This document shows positions 33,727-43,240 of a stretch of DNA of 43,240 bases, piece by piece (position 1 is the first letter of the stretch; the number at the start of each line of letters is the position of its first letter). The notes beneath the pieces were generated by a model, which saw only the letters and a program-made list of their open reading frames with translations, was not told the origin of the DNA and searched no databases. Source of the DNA: M269 sp964625615. GTDB lineage: Bacteria > Pseudomonadota > Gammaproteobacteria > Enterobacterales > Alteromonadaceae. The position numbers and the translations under genes are program-made. The stretch spans positions 1 through 43,240 of the forward strand of contig CAZVDU010000015.1 of assembly GCA_964625615.1 (NCBI GenBank), in the 5' to 3' direction.

Positions 33727-34770
33727 TTATTCGTAACTGAATAAATCCCCGCCATGCATATCAATCATTTCCATGGCTTTGCCACCCCCGCGCGCAACAC
33801 AGGTTAACGGATCGTCAGCTATGACAACTGGAATACCAGTTTCTTCTAATAACAATCGATCTAAGTCTTTCAGTAATGCACCACCGCCAGTCAAAACCAT
33901 GCCACGTTCTGAGATATCCGAAGCAAGCTCAGGAGGGGATTGTTCTAACGCAACCATAACTGCAGAAACAATACCTGTCAGTGGCTCTTGAAGAGCTTCG
34001 AGTATTTCATTGCTATTTAGTGTAAAACCTCTAGGCACACCTTCTGCTAAATTACGGCCTCGAACTTCGATTTCTTTAACTTCTTCACCGGGATAGGCCG
34101 CACCAATTTCATGCTTGATACGTTCGGCCGTCGCTTCACCAATCAGCGAGCCGAAGTTACGGCGAATATAGTTGATAATAGCTTCGTCGAACTTATCACC
34201 ACCAATTCTGACCGATGATGAATAAACCACGCCATTAAGAGAGATGATAGCTACCTCAGTCGTACCACCACCGATATCAACCACCATAGAACCAGTTGCC
34301 TCAGATACAGGTAATCCAGATCCGATAGCTGCTGCCATAGGCTCGTCAATCAAGTAAACTTCTCGCGCTCCGGCACCGAGTGCGGATTCACGAATAGCAC
34401 GTCTTTCAACTTGTGTAGAACCACAAGGCACACAAACCAATACTCTAGGGCTTGGACGCAAGAAGTTATTGTCATGCACTTGTTTAATAAAGTGCTGCAA
34501 CATTTTCTCTGTAACATAGAAATCCGCAATCACACCGTCTTTCATCGGGCGAATTGCTTTAATGTTACCAGGTGTTCGTCCTAACATCTGTTTTGCTTCA
34601 CTACCTACGGCAGCTACGCTTTTAGGACCACCAGCGCGTTCTTGCCGTATCGCTACAACAGACGGCTCGTTAAGCACAATAGCTTTATCTTTGACATAAA
34701 TCAGTGTGTTTGCGGTACCGAGATCGATAGACAAATCGTTAGAAAACATGCCTCGAAGCTTCTTAAACAT
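33727..34770 (-). CDS. mreB: Rod shape-determining actin homologue MreB
   Basis: The 347-residue cytoplasmic filament protein has the phosphate 1 motif IDLGTANTLIYVK, the MVVDIGGGTTEVAIISL phosphate 2 motif, the EPMAAAIGSGLPV connector, and the adenosine site VLTGGGALLKDLDRLL. Length equals E. coli MreB (347). It places the cell-wall elongation complex. It is the first gene of the mre cluster, with about 230 bases upstream to carry a promoter. Confidence 0.98.
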   Translation of the reverse strand: MFKKLRGMFSNDLSIDLGTANTLIYVKDKAIVLNEPSVVAIRQERAGGPKSVAAVGSEAKQMLGRTPGNIKAIRPMKDGVIADFYVTEKMLQHFIKQVHDNNFLRPSPRVLVCVPCGSTQVERRAIRESALGAGAREVYLIDEPMAAAIGSGLPVSEATGSMVVDIGGGTTEVAIISLNGVVYSSSVRIGGDKFDEAIINYIRRNFGSLIGEATAERIKHEIGAAYPGEEVKEIEVRGRNLAEGVPRGFTLNSNEILEALQEPLTGIVSAVMVALEQSPPELASDISERGMVLTGGGALLKDLDRLLLEETGIPVVIADDPLTCVARGGGKAMEMIDMHGGDLFSYE

Positions 34771-34955
34771 GAAAAAACCGCTTCCTTTTCAGGGTTAATT
34801 ATTAATGGTCGTAACTTTACCAATGCCCCGCCAGTTCAGCAAGTCAGGTGCGCATTACAAAGTCATAAATAAAGAGAAAAGTATCTTTTTTTTGCTTTTC
34901 TGGCTAATTATTGATGCCAAAAGGTAAATTTAGAGGATCTAAAGATCCGTGAGGT

Positions 34956-34986
34956 AAAAAAAGAGCCCAATCTATCGACAGAGCTC
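34956..34986 (-). terminator. Terminator after the PEGA/FGE-like gene
   Basis: On the minus strand AGAGC (34982-34986) pairs with GCTCT, followed by seven T. It lies 17 bases past the stop at 35003 and separates this gene from mreB. Confidence 0.75.
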
Positions 34987-35002
34987 TATATACAAAAGTG
35001 TT

Positions 35003-36874
35003 TTATTGTTCTCTTAAAACTCGGAAACCAATGTAATTCGAACGGAAGCTAGGTTCCAGTTCCATACGCGTTGAGACACGAGCTAATCTAGGTGCAAAAT
35101 TCCATGCGCCACCTCTCACGACTGCACCACTTTGTGCTGAGTCACTGGCACTCCATTCCCAAACATTACCTACAGTATCAAATAAACCAAAATCATTTCT
35201 ATCAAATGCTGATACCGGCGCACTGCTAACGTTAGACCATTCGCTACCGCACCAGCCACAATTGGCGTTATCTGTACCCACGCCATCTCCCCACCAATAA
35301 TCTGACTCTTTACCTGCTCTAGCCGCATATTCCCATTCAAATTCAGCGGGTATGCGGTAGGTATTGCCTGTACTACTACTTAGCCAATCAACATAAGCTT
35401 GGGCATCGTTCATACTGACACATACTACAGGATGCTTATCGCTCTGACTGTATCCTGGAGACTTCCAATTGTATTGTTCTTGCCAGACCGGTGTACCATT
35501 TTCGTAGTAAGCGCAACCTTTACCTTTTTCTGCATCAGTGACATAACTGGTTGCATCAATAAAGCGTTGATAATCAAGTACGGTGACTTCAACCTCACCA
35601 ATACCATAGGAGTCCACTATCTGCCTTGTCTGCACAGGTCGTTCATTATCCAACCCTAACCCTGTGATATCACCCATTTTATAGCTACCTGCAGGTGCGA
35701 CAACTAAGCTAGGCCCAGGTACATCATCATTTAAAATATCTTGGATTTTCTCACCACGATTAAAGGCGAACTGTGCTCGCTCCAAATCTATCTTCAATGT
35801 CTTCGTTTCTGTTAAGGCAACTCTTTCACGATAAGAATCGTAGCCACGCTTCACCACTTCAACATCATGCTCGCCACTAGGTAAGAGCACTTGCAAACGA
35901 GTGGAACCGTAACTTACGCCGTCTATAAAGACTTCATCATCATAGACATTTGAGCGAACGGTCAGTTCGTACATGACTGATTCGTCGGTTGGAATAGTGT
36001 CAGCAACAACAACAGGGACAGGCGCGTCAGATTTTTCACCGCCTTGGCAGTAGCGATTATCTAAGCCTAATAGCTCACACGCTTGATTGCGCTTTAAATT
36101 ACCTTGAAGCTCAACACCTAACGAGACGCTAAAATTACCTTGCCCACTAAACCCACTATCGGTCACATCACTACGTAAAACTTGGACAAAGCCGTCTGAC
36201 GACGTACGTCTTTGACTCGCTTCTGTGGATTCAGTCAAACTTTCATAAAGCTCATCAAGAAAACGTTTAGAGGCTTTTTGCTTCGCTAATGTTTTGCCCC
36301 TTTCGGAACATTTAGAAATAGTTTCGTCTCTGTCACAAACGATATTATGACTCACATTAAGAGAATCTTTACGATTAAATTCAGCATACAACCTATCAAC
36401 ACGAGCGCTGTTTAATTGCTCTTTAAGCCCTTCGATAGTGTTGAGTAACGCATGTTTAGATATACGCAATTGCTCAACTTCTTGTAACTTAGCTTGCCAT
36501 TGGTTGTACTTGTTCGTAATGGCATCTTTATTTATTTTTCTATCACGCACTGCTTTTTGATAAACGGATTGCGCTTGTGTGATATCTAATTCGGGATCTT
36601 CAACCAATCTTTCATACTGCCGATTCATTTCATTCAGAGCCAGCACACGATCGGCTTCAGCAAGAATACCAGAGGCTCGTAACTCTTCTAACTCCGTCTC
36701 ATAGGTATTTGATACGGCTATCTCAGACTCTAAGTTTCCATTGTAATTATCATATTCTGATTGTTTTTGCTGTATCTGCTGTCGGATTTCACTAACGGAG
36801 AGATCTGCTGCCTCTGACATTGTCGGGCTTAAAGACAATGCAATGGCAATTGCTAAAGGCACTAATCGATTCAT
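35003..36874 (-). CDS. Exported coiled-coil protein with PEGA and FGE-like domains
   Basis: The 623-residue protein has a signal peptide (MNRLVPLAIAIALSLSPTMSEA), a long helical coiled coil (about 25-175), a middle segment with cysteine pairs (CDRDETISKC and CELLGLDNRYC), a PEGA domain (about 300-368, DDEVFIDGVSYGSTRLQVLLPSGEHDVEVVKRGY) and a C-terminal FGE/SUMF1-like domain (about 390-620; GEVEVTVLDYQRFI, IPAEFEWEYAARAG, FDTVGNVWEW, VVRGGAWNF). The FGE catalytic cysteines expected shortly after RGG are missing, so it is probably not a sulphatase activator; the fold may bind a ligand. It lies between mshQ and mreB with its own promoter gap. Confidence 0.85.
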   Translation of the reverse strand: MNRLVPLAIAIALSLSPTMSEAADLSVSEIRQQIQQKQSEYDNYNGNLESEIAVSNTYETELEELRASGILAEADRVLALNEMNRQYERLVEDPELDITQAQSVYQKAVRDRKINKDAITNKYNQWQAKLQEVEQLRISKHALLNTIEGLKEQLNSARVDRLYAEFNRKDSLNVSHNIVCDRDETISKCSERGKTLAKQKASKRFLDELYESLTESTEASQRRTSSDGFVQVLRSDVTDSGFSGQGNFSVSLGVELQGNLKRNQACELLGLDNRYCQGGEKSDAPVPVVVADTIPTDESVMYELTVRSNVYDDEVFIDGVSYGSTRLQVLLPSGEHDVEVVKRGYDSYRERVALTETKTLKIDLERAQFAFNRGEKIQDILNDDVPGPSLVVAPAGSYKMGDITGLGLDNERPVQTRQIVDSYGIGEVEVTVLDYQRFIDATSYVTDAEKGKGCAYYENGTPVWQEQYNWKSPGYSQSDKHPVVCVSMNDAQAYVDWLSSSTGNTYRIPAEFEWEYAARAGKESDYWWGDGVGTDNANCGWCGSEWSNVSSAPVSAFDRNDFGLFDTVGNVWEWSASDSAQSGAVVRGGAWNFAPRLARVSTRMELEPSFRSNYIGFRVLREQ

Positions 36875-37109
36875 TCTTCCATTCCAAACGTGTTGCTTGA
36901 ATGCAAACTAGATTTTACTGTTTATAACATCTGCAACCGTACAATCAAATCTGCACGGCACATGAGCAATATTTTTATTATCAACGGCCTATGCTATTGG
37001 CTTGGCATGAAAAGCGCAAGTAATAACGCTTACAATTCGAAAGTGATTGTTTGATATTTTTCGTTTTGGCGACTTAATAAACAACAAAATACGGCTTAAC
37101 TGCACAATA

Positions 37110-37137
37110 GCTGCTCATTTTCTGCTAAATGTGCAGC
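37110..37137 (-). terminator. Hairpin downstream of mshQ
   Basis: GCTGC-T-CATTT pairs with AAATG-T-GCAGC with one T-T mismatch. It starts 11 bases after the mshQ stop. No T-run follows, so it may act as an mRNA stabiliser or rho-dependent end. Confidence 0.45.
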
Positions 37138-37147
37138 AACATTTTGT

Positions 37148-40100
37148 TTAATTAGGAATTTCTCGCCAATGGATAATACGATCGTTTCCTCGGAATATGC
37201 CAAAGGTAACGATGGCCGATGGCATATCGTTTTGATCAATAAAACCGTCACCATTCCAATCAAAGTTTAGGGAGTCATTCCAAACTTGATCAGTATCTGA
37301 GTTCTGAGGAATCAGTGATAAAGAGAGCTGCCCTACGCGATTATCAGTCGGTACTAAAATGCCATCTGAAGGTAGCGTGCGCCCTTGAAGAACTTGACCA
37401 CTACTTGTAACAGGTCCGATAAACCCTCTTAAATCGGTGATGCCAGCAGGAAAATCTACCACGGGCGTTCTGTCAAAATCACTGTTTACAAATGCAACAT
37501 TAGTACAATTATCTCCCGTATTAGTCTCGAATATACCTGCATCACTAAAAAACTCTGTTCTAAAGGGTACTCGAATATCAGCCGTCTCTGGGCCAAAAGC
37601 ATTTTCAAGCACAAGCCGACCATAGCGCAGTGGTAGCGGCACTGCGTCATCATTTTGATCAACACCACCATTCAAAATGACATCGTCAAAATCTAGACAT
37701 TCTCCCGGGAAGGTCGATTGAATGCATACGTCATCACTATCAACTACCTGAAGCGTGTCATCCGTTAAATCGTCAGGTGTACCATTGTTATTTCTAACAT
37801 TACCAAACTGGGCACGGAAGCTGACAAAAGTAGGCAATTGAGGCTGCGCCGTCTTAATATGCCTAGCCACGAGGGAGGATACTCTGTAAGTAGCCTCGCC
37901 ATCAAAATCGGTCTCGCTATCATTGTCATCGAAAGTACCAGAAATAAAACCATCAACTCCATCTTCAAGGCTGCCACTGATAAACCTCAGGTGATCAGTT
38001 TCTACGCCTCGAAGAAGACGAGGGTTATTGAGCTCATCATCTGAAGCCCTAGGCGTTATCGAATCCTCATCGGATTCAATAATGTTTAACCGCCAAAGAT
38101 CATTAGGAGCATCCATCCCCCTACCACCATAATTTGAGGTAGTTTGACCATCAGCATTAAGTGCTGTGACGGTAAAAGTTAAATCTACACTATCGAGCGG
38201 CGGAGTAATATTCTGACCAATGTAGCTAAAAGGATCATTTGTAGCAGGCCTCTCACAGGTGTTCGTGAGAGACGGTGTTTCAGAGGTTACCTCAAAATAA
38301 GCTGGAATGTATTGCCCCAATGTTACAGGTGCAGCCACAAGTCCTGCACCAGAAACAATAGTCAGGGCATTAAGAGTAATGTTACTCCCCAGATAGTTTT
38401 CATCTCTAAGAGCCAGTGTTACTGTCCCAACCTCACTGTATATAGGCCCGAGTTCATTACTTCGCCCACCATTGCCTATAAAATCGAAATCGCTTTCGTC
38501 GATGTCAAAAAACATTGCATCATCTGGGTCTTGCGACGTAAAACCCGAGCCAAACTCACTTTCAAAGAATCGCAGTTCGCCTTGGGCTGTATCCGGGTTT
38601 GGCTCTGGGATTGTTTTAATCACCTGAACCTGCAGGTTAGATGGGTTGTAGTTAGGCGTCGGAATGCCTTCTGCACCCACGGCTTCATAATCTAATCGAG
38701 AAGCAACACCAGCAACCATGCGATCATTTGGCCTATTCCGAGCAATGATAAAGGGCCGCATAACAAAATCATTACTTGAGCCTGTGGTTTCAGCGCCAGC
38801 ATCACGAAATAACAATTCAATCCGCCCTGCATCACGGTACTGTAAAAAGTTTGCGGGAATAGTCGCTTGCCCAGTCGCATCGAAGTTAATACCTGTTGAA
38901 TTGAAATTCTCGATATTATTAATGATTGTACCGTTAATTTGTAATTGATCGGCGGCACAACTATTAGGAAAACTAGTGCACTGAACGGCTATTTCCAAAG
39001 AGCGTCCCTCTAACTCTGCGTTACACGCACCTAGTTGATCTACACCAACAACAATCTCCTCATCAAAAGCGACTTGAGATACGCCATTAGGAATCATTGG
39101 AAGGCCGCCATAAGACACGGTTAGCCCGACTTCCGTAAAATTGACCTCGCAGCTGTTATCTTCAACGCCATTATTAAAACACCTCACTTCGACATTGGGG
39201 TTCCTATTTATGGCATCAATAACAGCAACACCGGGGTTTCCTAACGAGAGTTCTGAAATGGTTGAACCAACGAAGGTCAGGTTCGTTGTATCAAATGAGC
39301 CGTTATCGGTCGTGAGCGTCAAGCTCGCATTCGATGTTGCAAGAACATCGCAGTTATCATTTGCACAAGCTTGCACATTCACTTCTGACGCAGCGCAAGT
39401 GAATGATGCACCGTAGTTCAAACGATAATGATCCACTAAAATATCATCAAAACAGCCCGGCGGTTGCGCGTTAATATCAGCAAGAACTTGCGCACTGGTT
39501 TGATCAAAGCGATAAAGGCGTACTTCATCGAATTGGCCATTGGATGAATTACCCGTTGTTCCGACACCGGGCAGGTATGTTGAGCGATTGTCACCAATAA
39601 ACAAAGTATTAGTATCAGACAATCGACCAAATGCATTTCTCTCTAAGAAGGTGGCACTTGCTGCGGAGCCATTTAAAAAGAGCGTCATTTGTCGAGTAAC
39701 AGCATCCCAAGTAGCAGCAACATGCACCCATTCATCAGCACCAAAGTTCAGTACCGCTGTTTCTAGGATTGAATTGTTGTCATTTGGATCTTCAAAACCA
39801 AAGCGCAATCGGCCATTGCTTTGAAGATTTAGAAAGAAAAACTTATCTTCATCATCGTCGCCGTTGCCGAAAGGGATTGATGCATCAAAGAGTTTTCTGT
39901 CTAACCCACTCCCGCCAAGGTCCCAATCTTCCTCACTACGGTACCAAAAAGAGATAGTTCCTCGATTCCCCATAGTTTGGCCAACATTTATTTGTGTGTT
40001 AAATGCATCACTAGGTGCTGCAACTTGATTTAGCGGTACGTCTAAAACGCCACAAACATTCGTGGGCACTGGCAAAACAACACCCGTTGCATTGCCCACT

Positions 40101-41767
40101 AAATTACCGTCGCTAAAATCTAAGCTGTCATCCGGCACTTGATTCGGTTGGAACTGATAAAACGCAACAGCTTCCAATGGCGCACCGCAGTTACTCACAT
40201 CGCTAACGATACGATCCGCATCAACTTCTTGAGTACTTTGTGCAAAATTATACAAACGTAAACTGTCAAACTGACCGTCTCCTGAATTAGGTGATGTCCC
40301 TACGTTCGGTAAGTAAGAAGAACGGTTATCACCAAGGCGCAGTGTGTTCGTTTGAGAGAAAGCACCACTTAGTTGGTTTTCAATAAACCCCGATACCGCA
40401 GGCGCACCATTAATAAAGAGCGCCATTTGTTGATTTTCAACATCCCAGGTAGCCGCAATATGCACCCATTCATCTGCTGCAAAATTAAACCTAGTCGTGA
40501 CTAATAAGCCATTGTTATCATCTTCATCTTCCAATCCAAATAATAAGCTGCCGTTGTTTTGCAGTACTAAGAAAAAGAACTTATCTTCATCGTCATTTTG
40601 ATTACCAAAAGGCAGCGAAGCATCAAACAACTTTCTATCTAACCCAAAGAATCCTTGATTCCACTGCACATCACTGCGGTACCAGAATGATATCGTGCCT
40701 GCATTTCCTAGTTGTTGTCCGACATTAATAGGCGTTTCAAACCCATCGTTGTTACCGATACTTTGATTCAGAGGAACATCCAACACCGAACATGTTTGAT
40801 TACTTGTGGCACCTGCTAAACGTACATCGATAGCATCACCGACAAACCCACCATCATTGTTGTTTGTCGAATCGGCAGCAGGGCTGACTTCCTCAAACTC
40901 ATAGCTGGCGATGAGCGTATTGCTTTGACATAAATCACCAAAGGAAAGGTTGCGAGGAGCTTGATTATCAAATGTAACTTGGGCATTAGGTTGAATCACC
41001 AAAGCATCACCTAACACAATCGAGCCAGTAAATTGAGAGTTATTACCTATAATGACGTCATCAACGGAATAAAGGTGTGCATTAATGCTTGTGTTTTGCC
41101 CTGAAAACCGGAAATCATCGTATGAAACAATTAAAAAGTTACGTGAACTTTGATTGGGGTTTATTTGTGCATTTTGGTTAATAACTCTTACATTACTATT
41201 TCGATCATCAACATCGGTAACAAAGAGTCGAACAACTCCATCACCATTAGCTTCAATGCGCGAGTTTTGCGCCATTCTCAGATCATCAATCCAATAATCA
41301 CCTGGTGCAAAATTTACTACAGCGCCTTGCTGTAAAATCAATTCATCAATTATGTACTCACTATTAACACTGACAAAGGATAATGCTTGGTTCTGAGTGA
41401 CAGTAACCGTGTCAAATTGCCCCGCTAATATCGTCGCATTGTTACTATTCTGCGGGATTGTAATGTCCGTATTCGAGTTAGAAAACATAAACGGTTGTAA
41501 GCTAAGCTGCTCTGCAAAACCGCCTGATGCAACACACAATTGATTGCCACAGGTATTGCCAGCGTTATTATCATGTGCGATACGGTTTTGCTGAAAATCA
41601 ATGGTCCCGTCTGAATTAATAATCCGTGAATTTTGCTGGAACCGGACATCACCATTGTTGGCATTAAACGTGGCAAGGACATTACTAAAAACGTCCGTAC
41701 ATTGAAGTTGAGCTAAGGCATTGGAACTCAAGCAAGCCAGCATCAATAAGGTAATAAGTTTGTACAT
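37148..41767 (-). CDS. mshQ: MSHA biogenesis protein MshQ
   Basis: I start at the Met giving MYKLITLLMLACLSSNALAQ, which is a clear signal peptide; GAGG lies ten bases upstream, and the frame extends nine residues further. The 1539-residue exported protein has an N-terminal part typical of MSHA/pilus-associated proteins, two related LamG-like domains (about 286-525 and 532-770; both with LGDNRSSYLP-type and GQFD-x-x-RLY sequences), and the DUF6701 C-terminus, ending DWNGDGFIDQND and FGIFRGNDRIIHWRE. MshQ accompanies the mannose-sensitive haemagglutinin type IV pilus and may be an adhesin at the tip or surface. It is the last msh gene, as in Vibrio. Confidence 0.92.
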   Translation of the reverse strand: MYKLITLLMLACLSSNALAQLQCTDVFSNVLATFNANNGDVRFQQNSRIINSDGTIDFQQNRIAHDNNAGNTCGNQLCVASGGFAEQLSLQPFMFSNSNTDITIPQNSNNATILAGQFDTVTVTQNQALSFVSVNSEYIIDELILQQGAVVNFAPGDYWIDDLRMAQNSRIEANGDGVVRLFVTDVDDRNSNVRVINQNAQINPNQSSRNFLIVSYDDFRFSGQNTSINAHLYSVDDVIIGNNSQFTGSIVLGDALVIQPNAQVTFDNQAPRNLSFGDLCQSNTLIASYEFEEVSPAADSTNNNDGGFVGDAIDVRLAGATSNQTCSVLDVPLNQSIGNNDGFETPINVGQQLGNAGTISFWYRSDVQWNQGFFGLDRKLFDASLPFGNQNDDEDKFFFLVLQNNGSLLFGLEDEDDNNGLLVTTRFNFAADEWVHIAATWDVENQQMALFINGAPAVSGFIENQLSGAFSQTNTLRLGDNRSSYLPNVGTSPNSGDGQFDSLRLYNFAQSTQEVDADRIVSDVSNCGAPLEAVAFYQFQPNQVPDDSLDFSDGNLVGNATGVVLPVPTNVCGVLDVPLNQVAAPSDAFNTQINVGQTMGNRGTISFWYRSEEDWDLGGSGLDRKLFDASIPFGNGDDDEDKFFFLNLQSNGRLRFGFEDPNDNNSILETAVLNFGADEWVHVAATWDAVTRQMTLFLNGSAASATFLERNAFGRLSDTNTLFIGDNRSTYLPGVGTTGNSSNGQFDEVRLYRFDQTSAQVLADINAQPPGCFDDILVDHYRLNYGASFTCAASEVNVQACANDNCDVLATSNASLTLTTDNGSFDTTNLTFVGSTISELSLGNPGVAVIDAINRNPNVEVRCFNNGVEDNSCEVNFTEVGLTVSYGGLPMIPNGVSQVAFDEEIVVGVDQLGACNAELEGRSLEIAVQCTSFPNSCAADQLQINGTIINNIENFNSTGINFDATGQATIPANFLQYRDAGRIELLFRDAGAETTGSSNDFVMRPFIIARNRPNDRMVAGVASRLDYEAVGAEGIPTPNYNPSNLQVQVIKTIPEPNPDTAQGELRFFESEFGSGFTSQDPDDAMFFDIDESDFDFIGNGGRSNELGPIYSEVGTVTLALRDENYLGSNITLNALTIVSGAGLVAAPVTLGQYIPAYFEVTSETPSLTNTCERPATNDPFSYIGQNITPPLDSVDLTFTVTALNADGQTTSNYGGRGMDAPNDLWRLNIIESDEDSITPRASDDELNNPRLLRGVETDHLRFISGSLEDGVDGFISGTFDDNDSETDFDGEATYRVSSLVARHIKTAQPQLPTFVSFRAQFGNVRNNNGTPDDLTDDTLQVVDSDDVCIQSTFPGECLDFDDVILNGGVDQNDDAVPLPLRYGRLVLENAFGPETADIRVPFRTEFFSDAGIFETNTGDNCTNVAFVNSDFDRTPVVDFPAGITDLRGFIGPVTSSGQVLQGRTLPSDGILVPTDNRVGQLSLSLIPQNSDTDQVWNDSLNFDWNGDGFIDQNDMPSAIVTFGIFRGNDRIIHWREIPN

Positions 41768-41771
41768 AAAT

Positions 41772-42248
41772 CTATAGCCTCGCATCAACAGCAACTGTTC
41801 GGCTTACCGCATTATTTTGATCAATGGAACAAGTGCCCGTGCTACTGAAACGAAAGTAATCGCCTTGGGCATTAGGATCGTTAAAGTTTTGTACATCACA
41901 ACTTGTCACATAGCTGCAATTTTCAAAACCGGAAACGCTGCTAAAGGATTCATTAGAGGCTATCCTGCCTTGATTTCGACAGATATTAAAAGGGTCTTGC
42001 AGAACACCATTAATGGGAGGCGCATTTAGCACCGAAGCCAGATTCGACTCCAGCCCTGACCTAGCAGCATTAAAAGCTCTAAAACCTAGCACCTCATAAA
42101 GAACTGTATTCGTTGAGGAAGAAAGCACCCGTGTCATTGCTAATCCGAGTAATAACACAACCGTCATAACCACTATAGCAATAACAAGCATACTCCCCTG
42201 CTGAGTTGACGGGTTGGATGTTGGATACCTTCTGATATTAAGGCGCAT
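41772..42248 (-). CDS. mshP: MSHA biogenesis protein MshP (minor pilin-like)
   Basis: The 158-residue protein has QQGSMLVIAIVVMTVVLLLGLAM near residue 17-38, a PilX-like N-terminal region with a glycine where prepilin peptidase could cut. The rest has cysteine pairs (CSYVTSC) in a small pseudopilin-like head. It overlaps mshO by 11 bases and ends four bases before mshQ, consistent with one operon. Confidence 0.88.
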   Translation of the reverse strand: MRLNIRRYPTSNPSTQQGSMLVIAIVVMTVVLLLGLAMTRVLSSSTNTVLYEVLGFRAFNAARSGLESNLASVLNAPPINGVLQDPFNICRNQGRIASNESFSSVSGFENCSYVTSCDVQNFNDPNAQGDYFRFSSTGTCSIDQNNAVSRTVAVDARL

Positions 42249-43116
42249 TGGCTACATGAACCTCATTGTTAAATACGACCACTTCATCAGGCTGATCTTC
42301 CCGAGCAAATCTTAATAGGATATGAACAAACGCATTTCGTGTTAATTCCATTTGAGAAACACGAAACGGATCATCTGTGGTATCTATAGTACTGAAGTTT
42401 GCTGGGTTGCTCGAAAGGGTATTTTGCAAATTCTCAGCCATCAAAACACCTGGGTCATTTCCAAACTGTGTAGATTGCTGGTTACGAACACCATAGTTGG
42501 TGAAACGCCTTATCTGACCACTGCTAAGCACGCAATAACTCACTGGTTCATCGCCGATATAAAAACGTGAGGCTGCTGATTCTGCATCTACCGGAAATTG
42601 AACGGTACTCTGCAAATTAATGGGAACTATGCCGTTAACCACTGGACCTGTCCCTTGCAATAACACTCGCTTAGGGCTGTTATCAGCATATACATCCGCT
42701 TCGGATACAGGATAAACAACGACATAATCAGGTGTACCATCAGGCACATAAGCACCAAACACACCACCAGTGCCAAGCTCGATTGCTCTAAAGCTATTCG
42801 CAGCAGGCACATCTGGCGCAATCGGCAGATCTAGATAAAAAGAACTCCATTCTATAGGCATAAATTCAAGACAATGGATGTCTGCCCCTCCCGCTAGCCG
42901 AATACTACTAGGTACCGCATTACGAAGTTCTCTATTAAGCCTCTCGACAACAAAACGGCTGTCCGCTAATACTTTATCTCTACCATTTACATCGACAAAG
43001 AGCTGCGCGCTAAATCCAATGAAACTTACTACCGTTGTGCCAACAACACCCAGAATAACAATGACAGCTATGAGCTCTATCAACGTAAAGCCGCGCACAA
43101 TCGGAAGCCGCCTCAT
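42238..43116 (-). CDS. mshO: MSHA biogenesis protein MshO (prepilin-like)
   Basis: The 292-residue protein begins with the class III-type prepilin signal MRRLPIVRG-FTLIELIAVIVIL, with Glu5 of the mature form and a typical hydrophobic helix. The C-terminal head has no recognised enzyme motif. It overlaps mshD (TGATG) and mshP, as in the Vibrio and Shewanella order mshD-mshO-mshP-mshQ. Minor pilin for MSHA assembly. Confidence 0.93.
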   Translation of the reverse strand: MRRLPIVRGFTLIELIAVIVILGVVGTTVVSFIGFSAQLFVDVNGRDKVLADSRFVVERLNRELRNAVPSSIRLAGGADIHCLEFMPIEWSSFYLDLPIAPDVPAANSFRAIELGTGGVFGAYVPDGTPDYVVVYPVSEADVYADNSPKRVLLQGTGPVVNGIVPINLQSTVQFPVDAESAASRFYIGDEPVSYCVLSSGQIRRFTNYGVRNQQSTQFGNDPGVLMAENLQNTLSSNPANFSTIDTTDDPFRVSQMELTRNAFVHILLRFAREDQPDEVVVFNNEVHVANAP

Positions 43117-43240
43117 CAGAAATTCATCCGATAACTGGAAAAATCTAACGTATCATTGTTAGGCGTTGTTACCGTTACGACAATCAGCTTAGTGTCTCCA
43201 ACAACCCCATCATCAATGCCATTAAAATCTGCATCATAAA
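43116..43240 (-). CDS. mshD: MSHA biogenesis protein MshD, C-terminal end (truncated by window)
   Basis: The last 40 or so codons run to a TGA at 43116-43118, sharing one base with the mshO ATG. The visible end reads DADFNGIDDGVVGDTKLIVVTVTTPNNDTL and DFSSYRMNF, the usual MshD-type C-terminus with an Asp-rich motif and a final strand. Identification rests mainly on the operon order. The prepilin signal lies beyond the window edge. Confidence 0.8.
   Translation of the reverse strand, partial: YDADFNGIDDGVVGDTKLIVVTVTTPNNDTLDFSSYRMNF

Noticed and set aside
1..43240. CRISPR array or insertion sequence
   Set aside because: No regularly spaced repeats and no transposase-like frame were seen; the short repeats are operator-like and irregularly spaced.

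Overview
The window comes from a gamma-proteobacterium, most likely a marine member of the Alteromonadales or a close relative. The evidence is the set and order of core genes: a mannose-sensitive haemagglutinin (MSHA) pilus operon end (mshD-mshO-mshP-mshQ) beside mreB-mreC-mreD-maf-rng-yhdP, plus tldD/pmbA, arcA, darP, trmB, rsmC, mutY and yggX, all moderately AT-rich. The genus cannot be read from the sequence.

Positions 1 to about 10376 are the right-hand part of an integrated mobile element, probably an integrative conjugative element (ICE) of the class that carries a TraG N-terminal-type mating protein, or a remnant of one. It is inserted at the 3' end of a tRNA-Phe gene (10377-10452, minus strand). 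Its integrase (9298-10275) lies directly next to the tRNA, with two small overlapping DUF4224-type genes upstream. The left end is outside the window. Inside it are the C-terminus of a MazG-type pyrophosphohydrolase fusion protein, a TraG-like membrane protein, a small AT-hook-like DNA-binding protein, a Phd/YefM-type regulator with a CsrA-like tail followed by a four-helix membrane protein, a second tyrosine recombinase with an upstream in-frame stop, a small HTH protein, and a non-coding stretch of stacked inverted repeats (8115-8636) that may be an oriT, a replication origin or a structured RNA. Three families of short repeats look like operators: a 16-bp palindrome (three copies), a 15-bp direct repeat (three copies), and TGTACA palindromes (three copies) before the Phd-like gene. 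The region between 3979 and 6770 is the least explained part and the best candidate for an undescribed system.

Positions 10597 to 24115 are chromosomal housekeeping genes: yggX and mutY (minus), then on the plus strand an alpha/beta hydrolase, trmB-rsmC, an orphan glgA overlapping a small exported cysteine-containing protein, a CHASE8-like sensor histidine kinase coupled to a YfiR-type periplasmic protein, and arcA. pmbA (minus) is divergent from darP and a large Big-1-like lipoprotein.

Positions 24202 to 43240 read entirely on the minus strand, so transcription runs from right to left: mshD (partial), mshO, mshP, mshQ; a periplasmic coiled-coil/PEGA/FGE-like protein; mreB, mreC, mreD, maf, rng, yhdP, nitrilase, tldD. 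From mreC to tldD the genes overlap or nearly touch, which suggests one long operon for cell shape, RNA turnover and envelope maintenance.
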